Counted from the first letter of the stretch, positions 48,172 through 56,822 are shown. The stretch is DNA of 64,000 nt from Lysinibacillus sp. FSL W8-0992 (GCF_038008685.1 NZ_JBBOZQ010000001.1:2418001-2482000); one strand, 5' to 3'. The notes: generated from the letters alone by a model not told the origin. Numbers and translations: made by a program.

Positions 48172-50184
48172 ATGCTTAAAAGAGCAATACAATTGACATC
48201 AATGATTTGTGTAATTATGCTGTCTCTGCTTATTTTTCAATATACGTCGCTTGTCCAACAGCGGCTGCCTTTAGGCACTACAAATCAATTTGATTTAAAT
48301 CTTGCTGAAACCACTATTGCAAAAGATAAGTTGGTTTCAGACCTTAATCGATTAACAGATCAATATAAAGCGATTGTAGTAAAAACTTCTGTTGACCCAG
48401 AAAACTATGACAACAAAAAAGATATTATTTATTTTGGGACTGCTAAACCAGCATTTCATGGCTTGCTTATAGCGCATAAAGAAATTAAGTGGTTCGATTC
48501 TACTTTAACAGGTGAGTTGCTTTCTGCTGCAGAAATAGGCACCCGTTCTTTATCAGGCACCTATGCTTTTAACGGTGGAAAAGAATTTCAAGAAGCACTT
48601 AAAGAATGGGCGCAACAGCATCAAATTAGGATTTTATTTGTTCAAGAACCATCTATACTTACAATAGTTTATGCATACTTATTTCAAAATGGTATAGGAA
48701 ATGCAGTGCTCGCTTCCTTGTTGTTATTAGTAACGACAATTATAACGTGGATATTTCAACATGCAAAAGCAAGGTCTATTCGATTATTAGGCGGTGTTAA
48801 AGCAGGGAAAATTCATGTGGAGGATACAACGACAATAGTATCTTTTATCTTTGTCGGTTTTTTACTAGGTTTGTTTATTTCATTAGGCTATGTAGGTGTC
48901 GTAAAGGACATTCGACAAATTCCATTGGTATTCAATCGGCTAATACTATGTCTATTGCTATTCTTGATTGTCGTTGGCATCATCACAGTATTGCTTTCGC
49001 TAATTGCTGGCCCAAAAGCTGCCCATATAGCCAAAAGACAAATACCGTTGAAGCGGTTTTCCATAATGGGAAAGCTAAGTCATGTTCTTGTCATGATATT
49101 ATCGCTAATTGTTATACCGACTATCATCACATCTTTACTAATAACCAATCAATTGTCAAAAGAATATTCGCTCTGGGACAAAATGCAAAATGTCGTTCGA
49201 CTGTCAATTATTGACTTAGATTCATTAGAACAAGAGGCGGTACTTCCCGATGTAGAAGATTTTTTTTCTAAAATGCAAGAGGCTAATAATTTAAGTCTTT
49301 CTTTAGTTATCGATAAATCAATTTCATTAGAGTCATCTGAGATGGGTGGCTATGATCACATTATTATGACGGATCGAGCTTGGATTGATTTGCTAGAAAT
49401 AGGTGTGGAAACAGAAGGCAAAGGCGGGAAACTCATTGCAAAAAATGTTAAAGATTTACCATATGAATTGTCATCGTTTTTAGAAGGTCAAATTTCACTA
49501 TGGACAAAACATAATGATGTCTATCCAGCGCAAGGTTTAACTTTTTACGAATATAAGGGATCGAAATTTCTTGCATTACCACCAAATGTTGGTTTGGCAG
49601 GTGAAACAGTGCAAGCAGAAAATCCGTTGGTTCTACTAATAGATGGTCATCTAACAGACATTGTCAAGACGAAGGGGTTTTTATTATCTTTAGCTTCTAG
49701 TGGAAATATCGTTTTTTTTGATGAAAATCATTTACAATCAGCTTTAGCTAATTCGGTCATGAAACCTCATATTACGTCGATTAATGGAATAGCAGACGTT
49801 GCTTTGGAAACTGCTCAAAGGTTTAAACAACAATACGTCTATTATATTGTAGCGGGTATGCTTATTTTCGTAACAATGTTTTTGACAGGTGTATTGAATG
49901 GGAGGCTTTGGGCTGGCACGAATGTAAAACGTATTTTCACTTTGCACACATTTGGTTTGTCTTACGCATCGATTGTTGGACCGGTTTTAAAAAGACAACT
50001 ATTTACAATCATTATTACAACAATTGTCGGATCCGTAATCGCCTATTTTATACACTATATGGAACTTAGCATATTACTTTCATCTGCTTTGCTTGTCGGA
50101 ATTTTATATTGGATAGGAAGTTATCTTTCCTTTAAGAGATCCGCAAAGCAAGCATTTTATCGTACTAGTCATCGGTACAATTAA
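48172..50184 (+). CDS. Bacteriocin-associated integral membrane protein
   Basis: A 670-residue permease-like protein matching the membrane component that accompanies lactococcin 972 family genes. One N-terminal helix is followed by a ~150-residue extracytoplasmic part, four helices (about residues 168-320), a second large extracytoplasmic part and three or four helices at the C-terminus (YIVAGMLIFVTMFLTGVLN onward). This is an FtsX/MacB-like topology. With the ATPase encoded 22 bases later it should form an ABC complex for immunity or export of the bacteriocin. AAGGAGGAGAG precedes the ATG. Confidence 0.85.
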   Translation: MLKRAIQLTSMICVIMLSLLIFQYTSLVQQRLPLGTTNQFDLNLAETTIAKDKLVSDLNRLTDQYKAIVVKTSVDPENYDNKKDIIYFGTAKPAFHGLLIAHKEIKWFDSTLTGELLSAAEIGTRSLSGTYAFNGGKEFQEALKEWAQQHQIRILFVQEPSILTIVYAYLFQNGIGNAVLASLLLLVTTIITWIFQHAKARSIRLLGGVKAGKIHVEDTTTIVSFIFVGFLLGLFISLGYVGVVKDIRQIPLVFNRLILCLLLFLIVVGIITVLLSLIAGPKAAHIAKRQIPLKRFSIMGKLSHVLVMILSLIVIPTIITSLLITNQLSKEYSLWDKMQNVVRLSIIDLDSLEQEAVLPDVEDFFSKMQEANNLSLSLVIDKSISLESSEMGGYDHIIMTDRAWIDLLEIGVETEGKGGKLIAKNVKDLPYELSSFLEGQISLWTKHNDVYPAQGLTFYEYKGSKFLALPPNVGLAGETVQAENPLVLLIDGHLTDIVKTKGFLLSLASSGNIVFFDENHLQSALANSVMKPHITSINGIADVALETAQRFKQQYVYYIVAGMLIFVTMFLTGVLNGRLWAGTNVKRIFTLHTFGLSYASIVGPVLKRQLFTIIITTIVGSVIAYFIHYMELSILLSSALLVGILYWIGSYLSFKRSAKQAFYRTSHRYN

Positions 50185-50206
50185 ATGAACTAAAGGGGTA
50201 ATTTAT

Positions 50207-50824
50207 ATGGTAATTCAAACAAAAAATATTGGCATTGAAATTAGTGGGAAAAAGATTTTTTCTAATATGTCACTTAACATTAATCGTAACGAAATGATTG
50301 CCATTACGGGTCCATCTGGTAGTGGCAAAACAACCCTTTTAAATTGCCTAGGTCTTATTCAATCAGTAAGCAATGGAGAAATTATGATAGAAAATCAAAA
50401 AGCTAGCAACTGGAATGAAAAAGAAAAAACGAATTTTTGGAAAAAAAGTGCGGCATTTATTTATCAAGACTATGGCATCATTGAAGATGAAAACGTCAGT
50501 TATAACGTGACATTAAATAAGCGGCAAGCAAAGTCAAAGTTTGTTGAAGAAATCCTACAGACCGTTGGACTTGAAGGAAGAGGTCAAGAAATGGCGGCTG
50601 TTTTATCAGGGGGGGAAAAACAGCGTCTTGGTGTTGCACGGGCAATATTTAAGAAGGCAACAATTATATATGCGGATGAACCAACTGCATCCCTTGATAA
50701 AAATAATAGAGAGATTATTATTAATTTATTAAGAAAATGCAGTCAAAACGGTGCGAGTGTGATTATTGCAACGCACGATGAAAGACTTGTAACTGTCTGC
50801 GATAGACGCATTGATTTAGTTTAA
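50207..50824 (+). CDS. ABC transporter ATP-binding protein, bacteriocin group
   Basis: A 205-residue ATPase of the MacB/LolD type. Walker A GPSGSGKTTLLN, signature LSGGEKQRLGVARAI, Walker B IIYADEPTASLD and the H-loop ATHDE are all intact. It is short for an ABC ATPase, as in the lactococcin 972 group. It pairs with the preceding permease, giving the canonical three-gene order precursor, membrane protein, ATPase. AAAGGGGTAA precedes the ATG. Confidence 0.92.
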   Translation: MVIQTKNIGIEISGKKIFSNMSLNINRNEMIAITGPSGSGKTTLLNCLGLIQSVSNGEIMIENQKASNWNEKEKTNFWKKSAAFIYQDYGIIEDENVSYNVTLNKRQAKSKFVEEILQTVGLEGRGQEMAAVLSGGEKQRLGVARAIFKKATIIYADEPTASLDKNNREIIINLLRKCSQNGASVIIATHDERLVTVCDRRIDLV

Positions 50825-50831
50825 TTTGTCT

Positions 50832-50925
50832 AAGTGAGGGGAAATGGCAAGTTATCATCGGTGATTGGTTTGGGTTCGAGGCGGATGACAATTATAAGTA
50901 GGAATGTAAAAAATAATAAAAATGG
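50832..50925 (+). pseudogene. Decayed copy of the 74-residue membrane protein gene
   Basis: GAGGGGAAATGGCAAGTTAT, then ATTGGTTT, GTTCG-AGGCGG and ATGACAATTAT match, in order and orientation, the start region and membrane-helix codons of the gene at 47091-47315. About 11 bases are deleted, several indels shift the frame, and the 3' half is missing. It forms the far border of the bacteriocin locus. Confidence 0.65.
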
Positions 50926-50992
50926 TCACTATAGAAAAATTAAGCATTGGTCTATACTTGATTTAATGTAATGCAGAAGGGAGTGGCGAAAT

Positions 50993-51241
50993 ATGTTTAT
51001 CCGTTTAACAAAGGAACAACAAGAGCAAATCATCGCCGATATACAACGCTTTTTCTATAATCAACGAGATGAGGATATTTCCGATTTTGAAGCGGAAAGA
51101 GTATTTGATTTTGTGAAAGAAAATATTGCTCCATATATTTATAATGCAGCGATTTCAGATGCAAAATATGTAGTGGATAGTCAGTTATCTGCTATTGAGG
51201 ATGAGCTAGTAGCTCTAGAACGTCCAATAAAATTAAAATGA
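50993..51241 (+). CDS. DUF2164 family protein
   Basis: An 82-residue acidic cytoplasmic protein. LTKEQQEQIIADIQRFFYNQ and a middle FVKENIAPYIYNAAISDAK match the DUF2164 family, whose function is unknown. AGAAGGGAGTGG precedes the ATG. It has its own transcription unit, closed by the hairpin at 51250. Confidence 0.85.
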   Translation: MFIRLTKEQQEQIIADIQRFFYNQRDEDISDFEAERVFDFVKENIAPYIYNAAISDAKYVVDSQLSAIEDELVALERPIKLK

Positions 51242-51249
51242 TAACGATT

Positions 51250-51290
51250 AAGAGAAACGATTACTAGAAAATTGTTTCTCTTTCTTTAGT
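51250..51290 (+). terminator. Terminator after the DUF2164 gene
   Basis: AAGAGAAAC and GTTTCTCTT form a 9-base stem, then TCTTT. The following ~270 bases, to the FMN reductase gene, hold no gene that I can support. Confidence 0.75.
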
Positions 51291-51560
51291 GAAATCAACC
51301 TTTATTGGTATACTTTAGGTTTAAAACAAAAAAATAACAGCTAAACAATTGACAAGGACAATGTAAATATGTTAATTTTATCTCGAAATAAAGATACATG
51401 AATTCAAAGTAATCGAGATGCGAAGGTTGCTTAATGAATTTTGATTGAATAAAGTACTGTTTATTTGAACACCATTGGTAAGAGCGCAAATTTTTTGAAA
51501 ATCACCAAAGTAAGAGCAATCAGAAAAACACTTTTTTGGTACAAATAAGGAGGAATAGAG

Positions 51561-52097
51561 ATGTTGAAAATTGGGATTATTTTAGGTAGTACACGTGAAG
51601 GACGTGTAAGTCCGCAAGTTGGTCAGTGGGTAAAGGAATTAGCAGAAAAACGCCGTGATGCAGAATATGAAATTATTGATATTGCCGACTTCAAACTACC
51701 TCTTTTAGGAGAACCAGGTGGCGATGCTTCTGGAGCAGCAGCATGGTCTCAAAGAGTAGCTGCATGTGATGGGTTTGTTTTTATTGTTCAAGAATACAAT
51801 CATTCTATTTCAGGAGCGCTTAAAAATGCTCTAGATTATTTACGTGAAGAGTGGAATAATAAAGCAGCTGGTATCGTGTCATACGGTTCAGTAGGTGGTG
51901 CACGTGCGGCCGAACATTTACGTGGTATTCTTGGAGAATTATCAGTAGCAGATGTTCGTGTACACCCTGCGTTGTCGTTATTTACTGATTTTGAAAATGG
52001 CAATGTGTTTAAACCAAAAGATGTGCAAGCTGATTCAGTAAACCAAATGTTAGATCAAGTCATTCCATGGGCAACAGCCTTAAAAACAATTCGCTAG
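51561..52097 (+). CDS. NADPH-dependent FMN reductase family protein
   Basis: A 178-residue flavodoxin-like reductase. The N-terminal GIILGSTREGRVSPQVGQWV binds FMN phosphate. VQEYNHSISGALKNALDYL and GIVSYGSVGGARAAEHLRGI are the family motifs. Such enzymes reduce quinones, azo compounds or chromate with NAD(P)H. The native substrate is not known. AAGGAGGAATAG precedes the ATG. It is a single gene with its own terminator. Confidence 0.93.
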   Translation: MLKIGIILGSTREGRVSPQVGQWVKELAEKRRDAEYEIIDIADFKLPLLGEPGGDASGAAAWSQRVAACDGFVFIVQEYNHSISGALKNALDYLREEWNNKAAGIVSYGSVGGARAAEHLRGILGELSVADVRVHPALSLFTDFENGNVFKPKDVQADSVNQMLDQVIPWATALKTIR

Positions 52098-52126
52098 GCT
52101 AGAGTGAATTATATAGCATGTTATTC

Positions 52127-52158
52127 AGCATACTGGAGTACTTCCAGTATGCTTTTTA
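52127..52158 (+). terminator. Terminator after the FMN reductase gene
   Basis: AGCATACTGGA and TCCAGTATGCT form an 11-base stem around AGTACT-type loop bases, then TTTT. Confidence 0.9.
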
Positions 52159-52182
52159 GGTGCCAGGCACTCAAACAATTTT
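52159..52182 (+). repeat. GTGCCAGGCAC interspersed repeat, copy 2
   Basis: GTGCCAGGCACT followed by CAAACAATTTT, immediately after the FMN reductase terminator. The rest of the 330-base gap to the PhzF gene holds a degenerate GAATCCTGTGGGAACGCAC stretch, reminiscent of the repeat core at 26.5 kb, and no gene. Confidence 0.75.
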
Positions 52183-52424
52183 GAAAATTTTATGGCTATC
52201 CAAGCGAAAATCCACGAAGAATCCTGTGGGAACGCACGTAAAGCGAACTGGATTTTTACGAAATAAGAATTTGAATACTATGCATAAAAGATAGATTAAT
52301 AAACTTTAAAGAAACTTTACCATTGGGTAATATTATGCGTTATGCTAATGAAGGCAGAATGGATCATTTGACAGTTCTGCCATCAAAACCTGAATAGCAT
52401 TCTAACAAAAAAGTGGGGAAGTTT

Positions 52425-53315
52425 ATGAAAACAATAACTGTTCAACATTATGATGCATTTAGTCACATACCAAATAAGGGGAATCCTGCTGGAGTTGTAG
52501 TGGAAGGAAATCAATACAGTGAGCATGAGATGCAAGAAATTGCGAAAATGGTTGGCTTTAATGAAACAGCCTTTGCTATGACGTCTGAAAAAGCTGATAT
52601 ACGCATTCGTTATTTTACACCAGGGCATGAAGTCGATTTATGTGGTCATGCTACAATGGCAACCATTTATGCACTACAAACACAAGGCTTATTAGCGAAC
52701 AAAACGACTATTACGATTGAAACAAAGGCCGGAATATTACCAATTCGTCTAGAAGAAAAAGATGAAAAGCTATACATAACAATGCAGCATGCTGCACCAC
52801 AGTTTGAAGCATTTAATGGCTCTAGAGCTGCGCTTGCTGAGTCAATAGGCATTGACGAGGATGAATTACATTCAGATTTACCAATTGTCTATGGTAGCAC
52901 AGGATTGTGGACCTTACTAATACCTGTCCAAAAATTAAGCTCTTTCAAAAAGATGAATCCACAAACCGCTAAATTTCCGTCTATCTTAAATGAAATGCCA
53001 ACAGCTTCCTTGCATCCATTTTGTTTAGAGGCATTAGATGAAACGGCAAATATGCATGCAAGACATTTTTCTTCACCATACTCCGGCACAATTCAAGATA
53101 TAGTAACGGGAACGGCTTCAGGTGTGATGGGGGCATATTATGCGAAGTATGTTGATAGTAATGTAGCATACCCGAAAACACTTATTGTTGAACAAGGACA
53201 AGAGCTTGATCGAGATGGTCGTGTTTATGTCCATGTGAACGAAGTGGACAACAACTTGGATATTTCAATCACTGGAACGGCTGTCTATGTCACGGAATTG
53301 AAAGTGCAAATATAA
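52425..53315 (+). CDS. PhzF family isomerase/epimerase-like protein
   Basis: A 296-residue PhzF/DapF-fold protein. Family motifs are [24 protein letters not shown], a middle [20 protein letters not shown] and a late [11 protein letters not shown]. PhzF itself isomerises a phenazine precursor, but no phenazine genes are here, so the substrate is unknown. GTG 52413 would add four residues; ATG 52425 with GTGGGGAAG in front is chosen. Confidence 0.92.
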   Translation: MKTITVQHYDAFSHIPNKGNPAGVVVEGNQYSEHEMQEIAKMVGFNETAFAMTSEKADIRIRYFTPGHEVDLCGHATMATIYALQTQGLLANKTTITIETKAGILPIRLEEKDEKLYITMQHAAPQFEAFNGSRAALAESIGIDEDELHSDLPIVYGSTGLWTLLIPVQKLSSFKKMNPQTAKFPSILNEMPTASLHPFCLEALDETANMHARHFSSPYSGTIQDIVTGTASGVMGAYYAKYVDSNVAYPKTLIVEQGQELDRDGRVYVHVNEVDNNLDISITGTAVYVTELKVQI

Positions 53316-53337
53316 GTGCCAGGCACTCACACAATTT
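53316..53337 (+). repeat. GTGCCAGGCAC interspersed repeat, copy 3
   Basis: GTGCCAGGCACTCACACAAT, beginning directly at the PhzF stop codon region. Confidence 0.75.
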
Positions 53338-53416
53338 ATCGTACTAATCATATATTTTGCAAAGTAAGACGGAGCAATCCCGCGTGTTAGCGAGGGGTGA
53401 GGCTTACACTGGCTAA

Positions 53417-53439
53417 GTGCCAGTCACTCAAACAATTTT
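53417..53439 (+). repeat. GTGCCAGGCAC interspersed repeat, copy 4 (variant)
   Basis: GTGCCAGTCACT (one base differs in the palindrome) followed by CAAACAATTTT. It lies about 100 bases after copy 3 in the same direction. A hairpin ACTGTTC/GAACAGT with TCTTT nearby (53449-53476) ends the minus-strand-facing ywbE unit. Confidence 0.7.
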
Positions 53440-53479
53440 AAACAAAAGAGACTGTTCATCGCTAGAACAGTCTCTTTCA

Positions 53480-53677
53480 TTACTTTTGTAAAATATCACA
53501 TACTCTACCTATTTGGCCATCCGTTAAACGAACCTTAATGCCATGTGGATGGTGTGAGGAATTGGTTAAAATATCTTTCACAATCCCTTTCGTTTTAACG
53601 CCTGTTCGCTGATCTTTTTTGAGAATAATATTGACTTCAAGCCCTGGGTGAATATCTTTTCTGTTTTGACCGTTCAT
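53480..53677 (-). CDS. ywbE: YwbE family protein
   Basis: A 65-residue basic protein: GQNRKDIHPGLEVNIILKKD, then GVKTKGIVKDILTNSSHHPH and GIKVRLTDGQIGRV, the whole-length pattern of the YwbE family (DUF2196). Function is unknown; the fold resembles small KOW/SH3-like nucleic-acid binders. ATG at 53677 with GTGAGGTTAAG upstream is preferred over a GTG four codons earlier. Confidence 0.9.
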   Translation of the reverse strand: MNGQNRKDIHPGLEVNIILKKDQRTGVKTKGIVKDILTNSSHHPHGIKVRLTDGQIGRVCDILQK

Positions 53678-53727
53678 ACTTAACCTCACATATATATAGA
53701 ATGATTCAAATTATAGCATAAGTGCTG

Positions 53728-54264
53728 TTAGTTACCTATTGCAAATAGAGATTGAAACAATGAGGCTAGTAAAGCAACAAATAAAGTATCTTCCGAATGG
53801 AATAGCTTATAAATGATGCCTTCCCGTACTATCCCATTTTCTACGAAGTTTGCACTCGCAATTTTTTCATCATTACAATATAAATAAGCAGTCGATGTGA
53901 AATCTTTCTCAAAGCGAAAGACAAGACCATCCATCGTAAAGGAATAGGAAGATTCTAATAATTGAACAGTTTTTCTTTGAATAGGTATGATACTCCCATC
54001 AGGCATGATAATTTCATGACTGACACCTTTTGTGAGCAGCGTAGAACGCACTTGAAAAAGGGGTTCTCCATGCGTTGTCCGTGTTTCATAACGGTGCGGT
54101 AACGGTTGCTGTGATGTTACTAGAGAGGCTGCATTAAGTACTTTTCCGATATTTGAGCGCTCAACTTTTTGGAGTATGCAAACTGTTTCATTTTGACTGT
54201 TTAGGATTGGTAATTTTGAAAGTCTATCAAATGCTTTTGGATATGTAAGTGTAAATGTTGCCAT
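53728..54264 (-). CDS. Tubby C-terminal-like (LURP-one-related) domain protein
   Basis: A 178-residue protein of beta-strand-rich, alternating pattern (FRFEKDFTSTAYLYCNDEKI; MPDGSIIPIQRKTVQLLE) with a final hydrophobic helix (LFVALLASLFQSLFAI). This pattern resembles the tubby-like/YxjI family of phospholipid-associated proteins; confidence is moderate. Its ribosome-binding site GGAGG lies in the 3' arm of a hairpin whose T-run ends at the ATG. A diverged, broken copy of its 5' part lies at 59325-59484. Confidence 0.75.
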   Translation of the reverse strand: MATFTLTYPKAFDRLSKLPILNSQNETVCILQKVERSNIGKVLNAASLVTSQQPLPHRYETRTTHGEPLFQVRSTLLTKGVSHEIIMPDGSIIPIQRKTVQLLESSYSFTMDGLVFRFEKDFTSTAYLYCNDEKIASANFVENGIVREGIIYKLFHSEDTLFVALLASLFQSLFAIGN

Positions 54265-54266
54265 AA

Positions 54267-54312
54267 AAAACCTCCAATCTACTTACTATACGAGTAAGCT
54301 AGACTGGAGGTT
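54267..54312 (-). promoter_or_regulatory. Hairpin holding the ribosome-binding site of the tubby-like gene
   Basis: Read on the minus strand, AAACCTCCAGTCTAGCTTACT pairs imperfectly with AGTAAGTAGATTGGAGGTTT, then TTTT and the ATG. The 3' arm carries GGAGG. It can serve as terminator or translation switch. The same hairpin in a more perfect form recurs at 59428-59470. Confidence 0.7.
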
Positions 54313-54386
54313 TCACTATTATTAGTTGAATATAAATTTCTCTAACATTTACGTTTTCTTGTTCGGAATTATTAAAATCTGTTCAA

Positions 54387-54524
54387 TGTAATAAAACTAC
54401 ATTTGATTGTAATTTCACTACAAAACTGTATTAATGTTATGAGAAAAAAAGTGAATAAGTAACAATATTATGTCTTTTTCGAAAAATAAACTTGTGAGGA
54501 AATTATCGTTGTAGTAAAATTACA
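54387..54524. promoter_or_regulatory. Three 15-bp palindromes, probable RpiR operators
   Basis: TGTAATAAAACTACA (54387-54401), TGTAATTTCACTACA (54408-54422) and TGTAGTAAAATTACA (54510-54524) share the pattern TGTA-N7-TACA. The first two are 21 bases centre to centre, so on the same face of the helix. The third is just before the rpiR ribosome-binding site. They probably bind the RpiR-family protein encoded next. Confidence 0.6.
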
Positions 54525-54546
54525 ATTGAAATTAGGAGGTGATTTC

Positions 54547-55395
54547 TTGTTAAGTTTCGAAGAACGAATAAATAGTAAGGTGAATTCGCTAACAATTTCT
54601 GAGAGAAAAGTTGTCGAGCAGCTGAAAATGCATAAACAACCTTTTTTGTTATCAATGAACGAACTCTCAACATTAAGCAATGTAAGTGAACCGAGTGTTG
54701 TTCGTTTATACAGAAAGCTTGGATATGCTAGTTACCAAGAGTTAAAAGTGGCACTTGCTCAAGAGCAAGTGAATAACAGCTACTCATCAACGTCGGACCA
54801 AAATGAGATTAAGGATGAGGATCTTGCTAATGTTGTATTTGATAAAATAGCAGATCAACTTTCTATAGCGATGTCGATGACTAAAGAGAAATTAAATATT
54901 ACTCAGATGGAAGAAGCTGTTCAAATTATAGCAAAAGCAGAAAGGCTTTTTTTCTTCGGACAAGGTCTCTCGGGTACGATTGCAGAAGATGGCGCTCATA
55001 AATTTATGAGAATGGGCGGTACAACTATCGCTGTTCAGGATCCGCATTATCAAGCGATATATGCCAATCATATGAACAATGAAGATGTTGTCATTGTAAT
55101 TTCTCATTCTGGAGAAACGGTCAATATTATAGAAGTCGTTCAAATGAGCCAAAAAAGTGGAGCATTTGTCATTGTTATTACATCGAATTCAAATACAACG
55201 CTTGCCAAAATGGCTGATACACTACTCCTTACACAGGCGCAAGAGACTGAAAAGCGGTCGGATGCGATGGTTAGCCGCCTTGTACAACTTGCTTTAATCG
55301 ACACATTATTTACTAGGGTTGTTGCAATAGGGGGTAGCCATGTTAAAAAATCTATAAATATTTCACGGTTAGCCGTTACTAGAATGAAAAAATAA
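54547..55395 (+). CDS. RpiR/MurR family transcriptional regulator
   Basis: A 282-residue regulator. The N-terminal HTH_6 domain (LTISERKVVEQLKMHKQPFL, then LSTLSNVSEPSVVRLYRKLG) is followed by a SIS sugar-phosphate-binding domain (AERLFFFGQGLSGTIAEDGA, then VVIVISHSGETVNIIEV). TTG 54547 lies 6 bases after AGGAGGT and gives the usual N-terminus; a TTG seven codons earlier overlaps the ribosome-binding site. It likely controls the downstream acid-sugar genes and itself through the palindromes upstream, with a phosphorylated sugar acid as effector. Confidence 0.93.
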   Translation: MLSFEERINSKVNSLTISERKVVEQLKMHKQPFLLSMNELSTLSNVSEPSVVRLYRKLGYASYQELKVALAQEQVNNSYSSTSDQNEIKDEDLANVVFDKIADQLSIAMSMTKEKLNITQMEEAVQIIAKAERLFFFGQGLSGTIAEDGAHKFMRMGGTTIAVQDPHYQAIYANHMNNEDVVIVISHSGETVNIIEVVQMSQKSGAFVIVITSNSNTTLAKMADTLLLTQAQETEKRSDAMVSRLVQLALIDTLFTRVVAIGGSHVKKSINISRLAVTRMKK

Positions 55396-55460
55396 TCTTT
55401 TAATAAAAGTGTATGCGTTGTCACCTTAGAGATAATTATATTTAAGGAGGATACATTACA

Positions 55461-56822
55461 ATGTTAACAGGTAATACACTCATTATCGGGTTTGTTCTTG
55501 CTCTAATTGTTTTATTTGTCCTTATTATGAGATTCAAGTGGGATGCTTTCGTCTCTCTTTTAGTAGTTGCCATTGGACTTGGCTTATTATCAAGCATTCC
55601 GGCGAAAGAAGTCCCTGGCATAATTGCCACAGGATTTGGCAACACACTAGCTGGCGTCGGTATTTTGATTGGACTTGGAATTATATTTGGTCAATTTTTA
55701 GCATCATCTGGTGCCATTAATAAAATTGCTACTGGAATGCTACGCGTTTTTGGGGTCAAAAAATCTCCATACGCAATTGCAATGACATCGATTACTGTTT
55801 CAATTCCTGTATTCTTTGACGCAGCGTTTATTATTTTACATAAATTAATTCAAAATCTTTCTTTTAAAACAAAAATCTCACTTACTACTTTTGTTGCGAT
55901 TCTTTCGATTGGGTTAATCACAGCTCATAGTGTAATTATCCCGACGCCAGGACCTTTAGTTGTTGCCGACCAAACAGGATCAGATATAGGTATGTTCTTT
56001 ATTTATGGATTGCTAGTTTCAATTCCTGGAGTACTAGTTGGCGGTGTAATCTATGGAAAGTTTATTGGAAAGCGCATTACAAATGAAGGACGTCTTGATG
56101 AATCTGACATAGCAGAAGCAGAAAGCACTCTTTCTGGAAGAAAAGAAATTTCAACTGCTCTTTCTTTTGGGATGCTCGCTTTACCAATTATCTTGATTTT
56201 ATCGAATACGTTAATAAATTTACTTTTCAGAGACAACACAGAACAATTCGTTCCGACACTTTTTTCCGTTATTGGAGATAAAAATGTTGCGTTGTTAATC
56301 AGTGTGCTTGTCGCAATGTTTGCCTTAAAGCCATACATCAAGGAAGATATTAAAACCGTTTTTTCCAAGGCGTTAGATCAAAGTGGAGCGGTCATCCTAA
56401 TTACTGGTGCAGGAGGTGCCTTTGGTAAAGTTGTTCAAGAAACCGGCATAGGGGATTTAATTATTAGCATGATGCAAGGGCTGAACATTCCTGCTTTACT
56501 ACTTGCTTTTTTATTTGCGCAAATTCTACGCGCTTCGCTCGGATCTGCAACAGTTGCTCTTGTTACAACATCTGCAATTATGGGACCGTTAGCTGCAGAA
56601 CTTGGCGTATCACCAGTCGTGCTAGGTCTTGCTATTTGCGCTGGTGGAATCGGCTTATCACTACCTAATGATTCTGGTTTCTGGGTAGTAAGTAAATTTG
56701 GACGTTTATCGATGACAGAAACAATTAAAGTTTGGTCAATAGGGGGCTTCTTATCAGGGGTGACCGTATTAATTTCCGTTTACGTTCTAAGCATGTTCCA
56801 AGGAATTTTACCAGGTTTGTAA
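55461..56822 (+). CDS. GntP family permease
   Basis: A 453-residue proton-coupled carrier with about twelve helices. GFGNTLAGVGILIGLGIIFG, ITAHSVIIPTPGPLVVA, GAGGAFGKVVQETGIGD and LRASLGSATVALVTTSAIMG are typical GntP motifs. The family takes up gluconate and other sugar acids; here the neighbours suggest a four-carbon acid such as threonate or erythronate. AAGGAGGATAC precedes the ATG. Confidence 0.95.
   Translation: MLTGNTLIIGFVLALIVLFVLIMRFKWDAFVSLLVVAIGLGLLSSIPAKEVPGIIATGFGNTLAGVGILIGLGIIFGQFLASSGAINKIATGMLRVFGVKKSPYAIAMTSITVSIPVFFDAAFIILHKLIQNLSFKTKISLTTFVAILSIGLITAHSVIIPTPGPLVVADQTGSDIGMFFIYGLLVSIPGVLVGGVIYGKFIGKRITNEGRLDESDIAEAESTLSGRKEISTALSFGMLALPIILILSNTLINLLFRDNTEQFVPTLFSVIGDKNVALLISVLVAMFALKPYIKEDIKTVFSKALDQSGAVILITGAGGAFGKVVQETGIGDLIISMMQGLNIPALLLAFLFAQILRASLGSATVALVTTSAIMGPLAAELGVSPVVLGLAICAGGIGLSLPNDSGFWVVSKFGRLSMTETIKVWSIGGFLSGVTVLISVYVLSMFQGILPGL

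Noticed and set aside
18240..52335. Shared 13-base string ACCATTGGGTAAT upstream of deoC (~18.24 kb) and of the PhzF gene (~52.32 kb)
   Set aside because: Flanking bases do not match and there is no palindrome; in A/T-rich DNA of this length a chance match is plausible.
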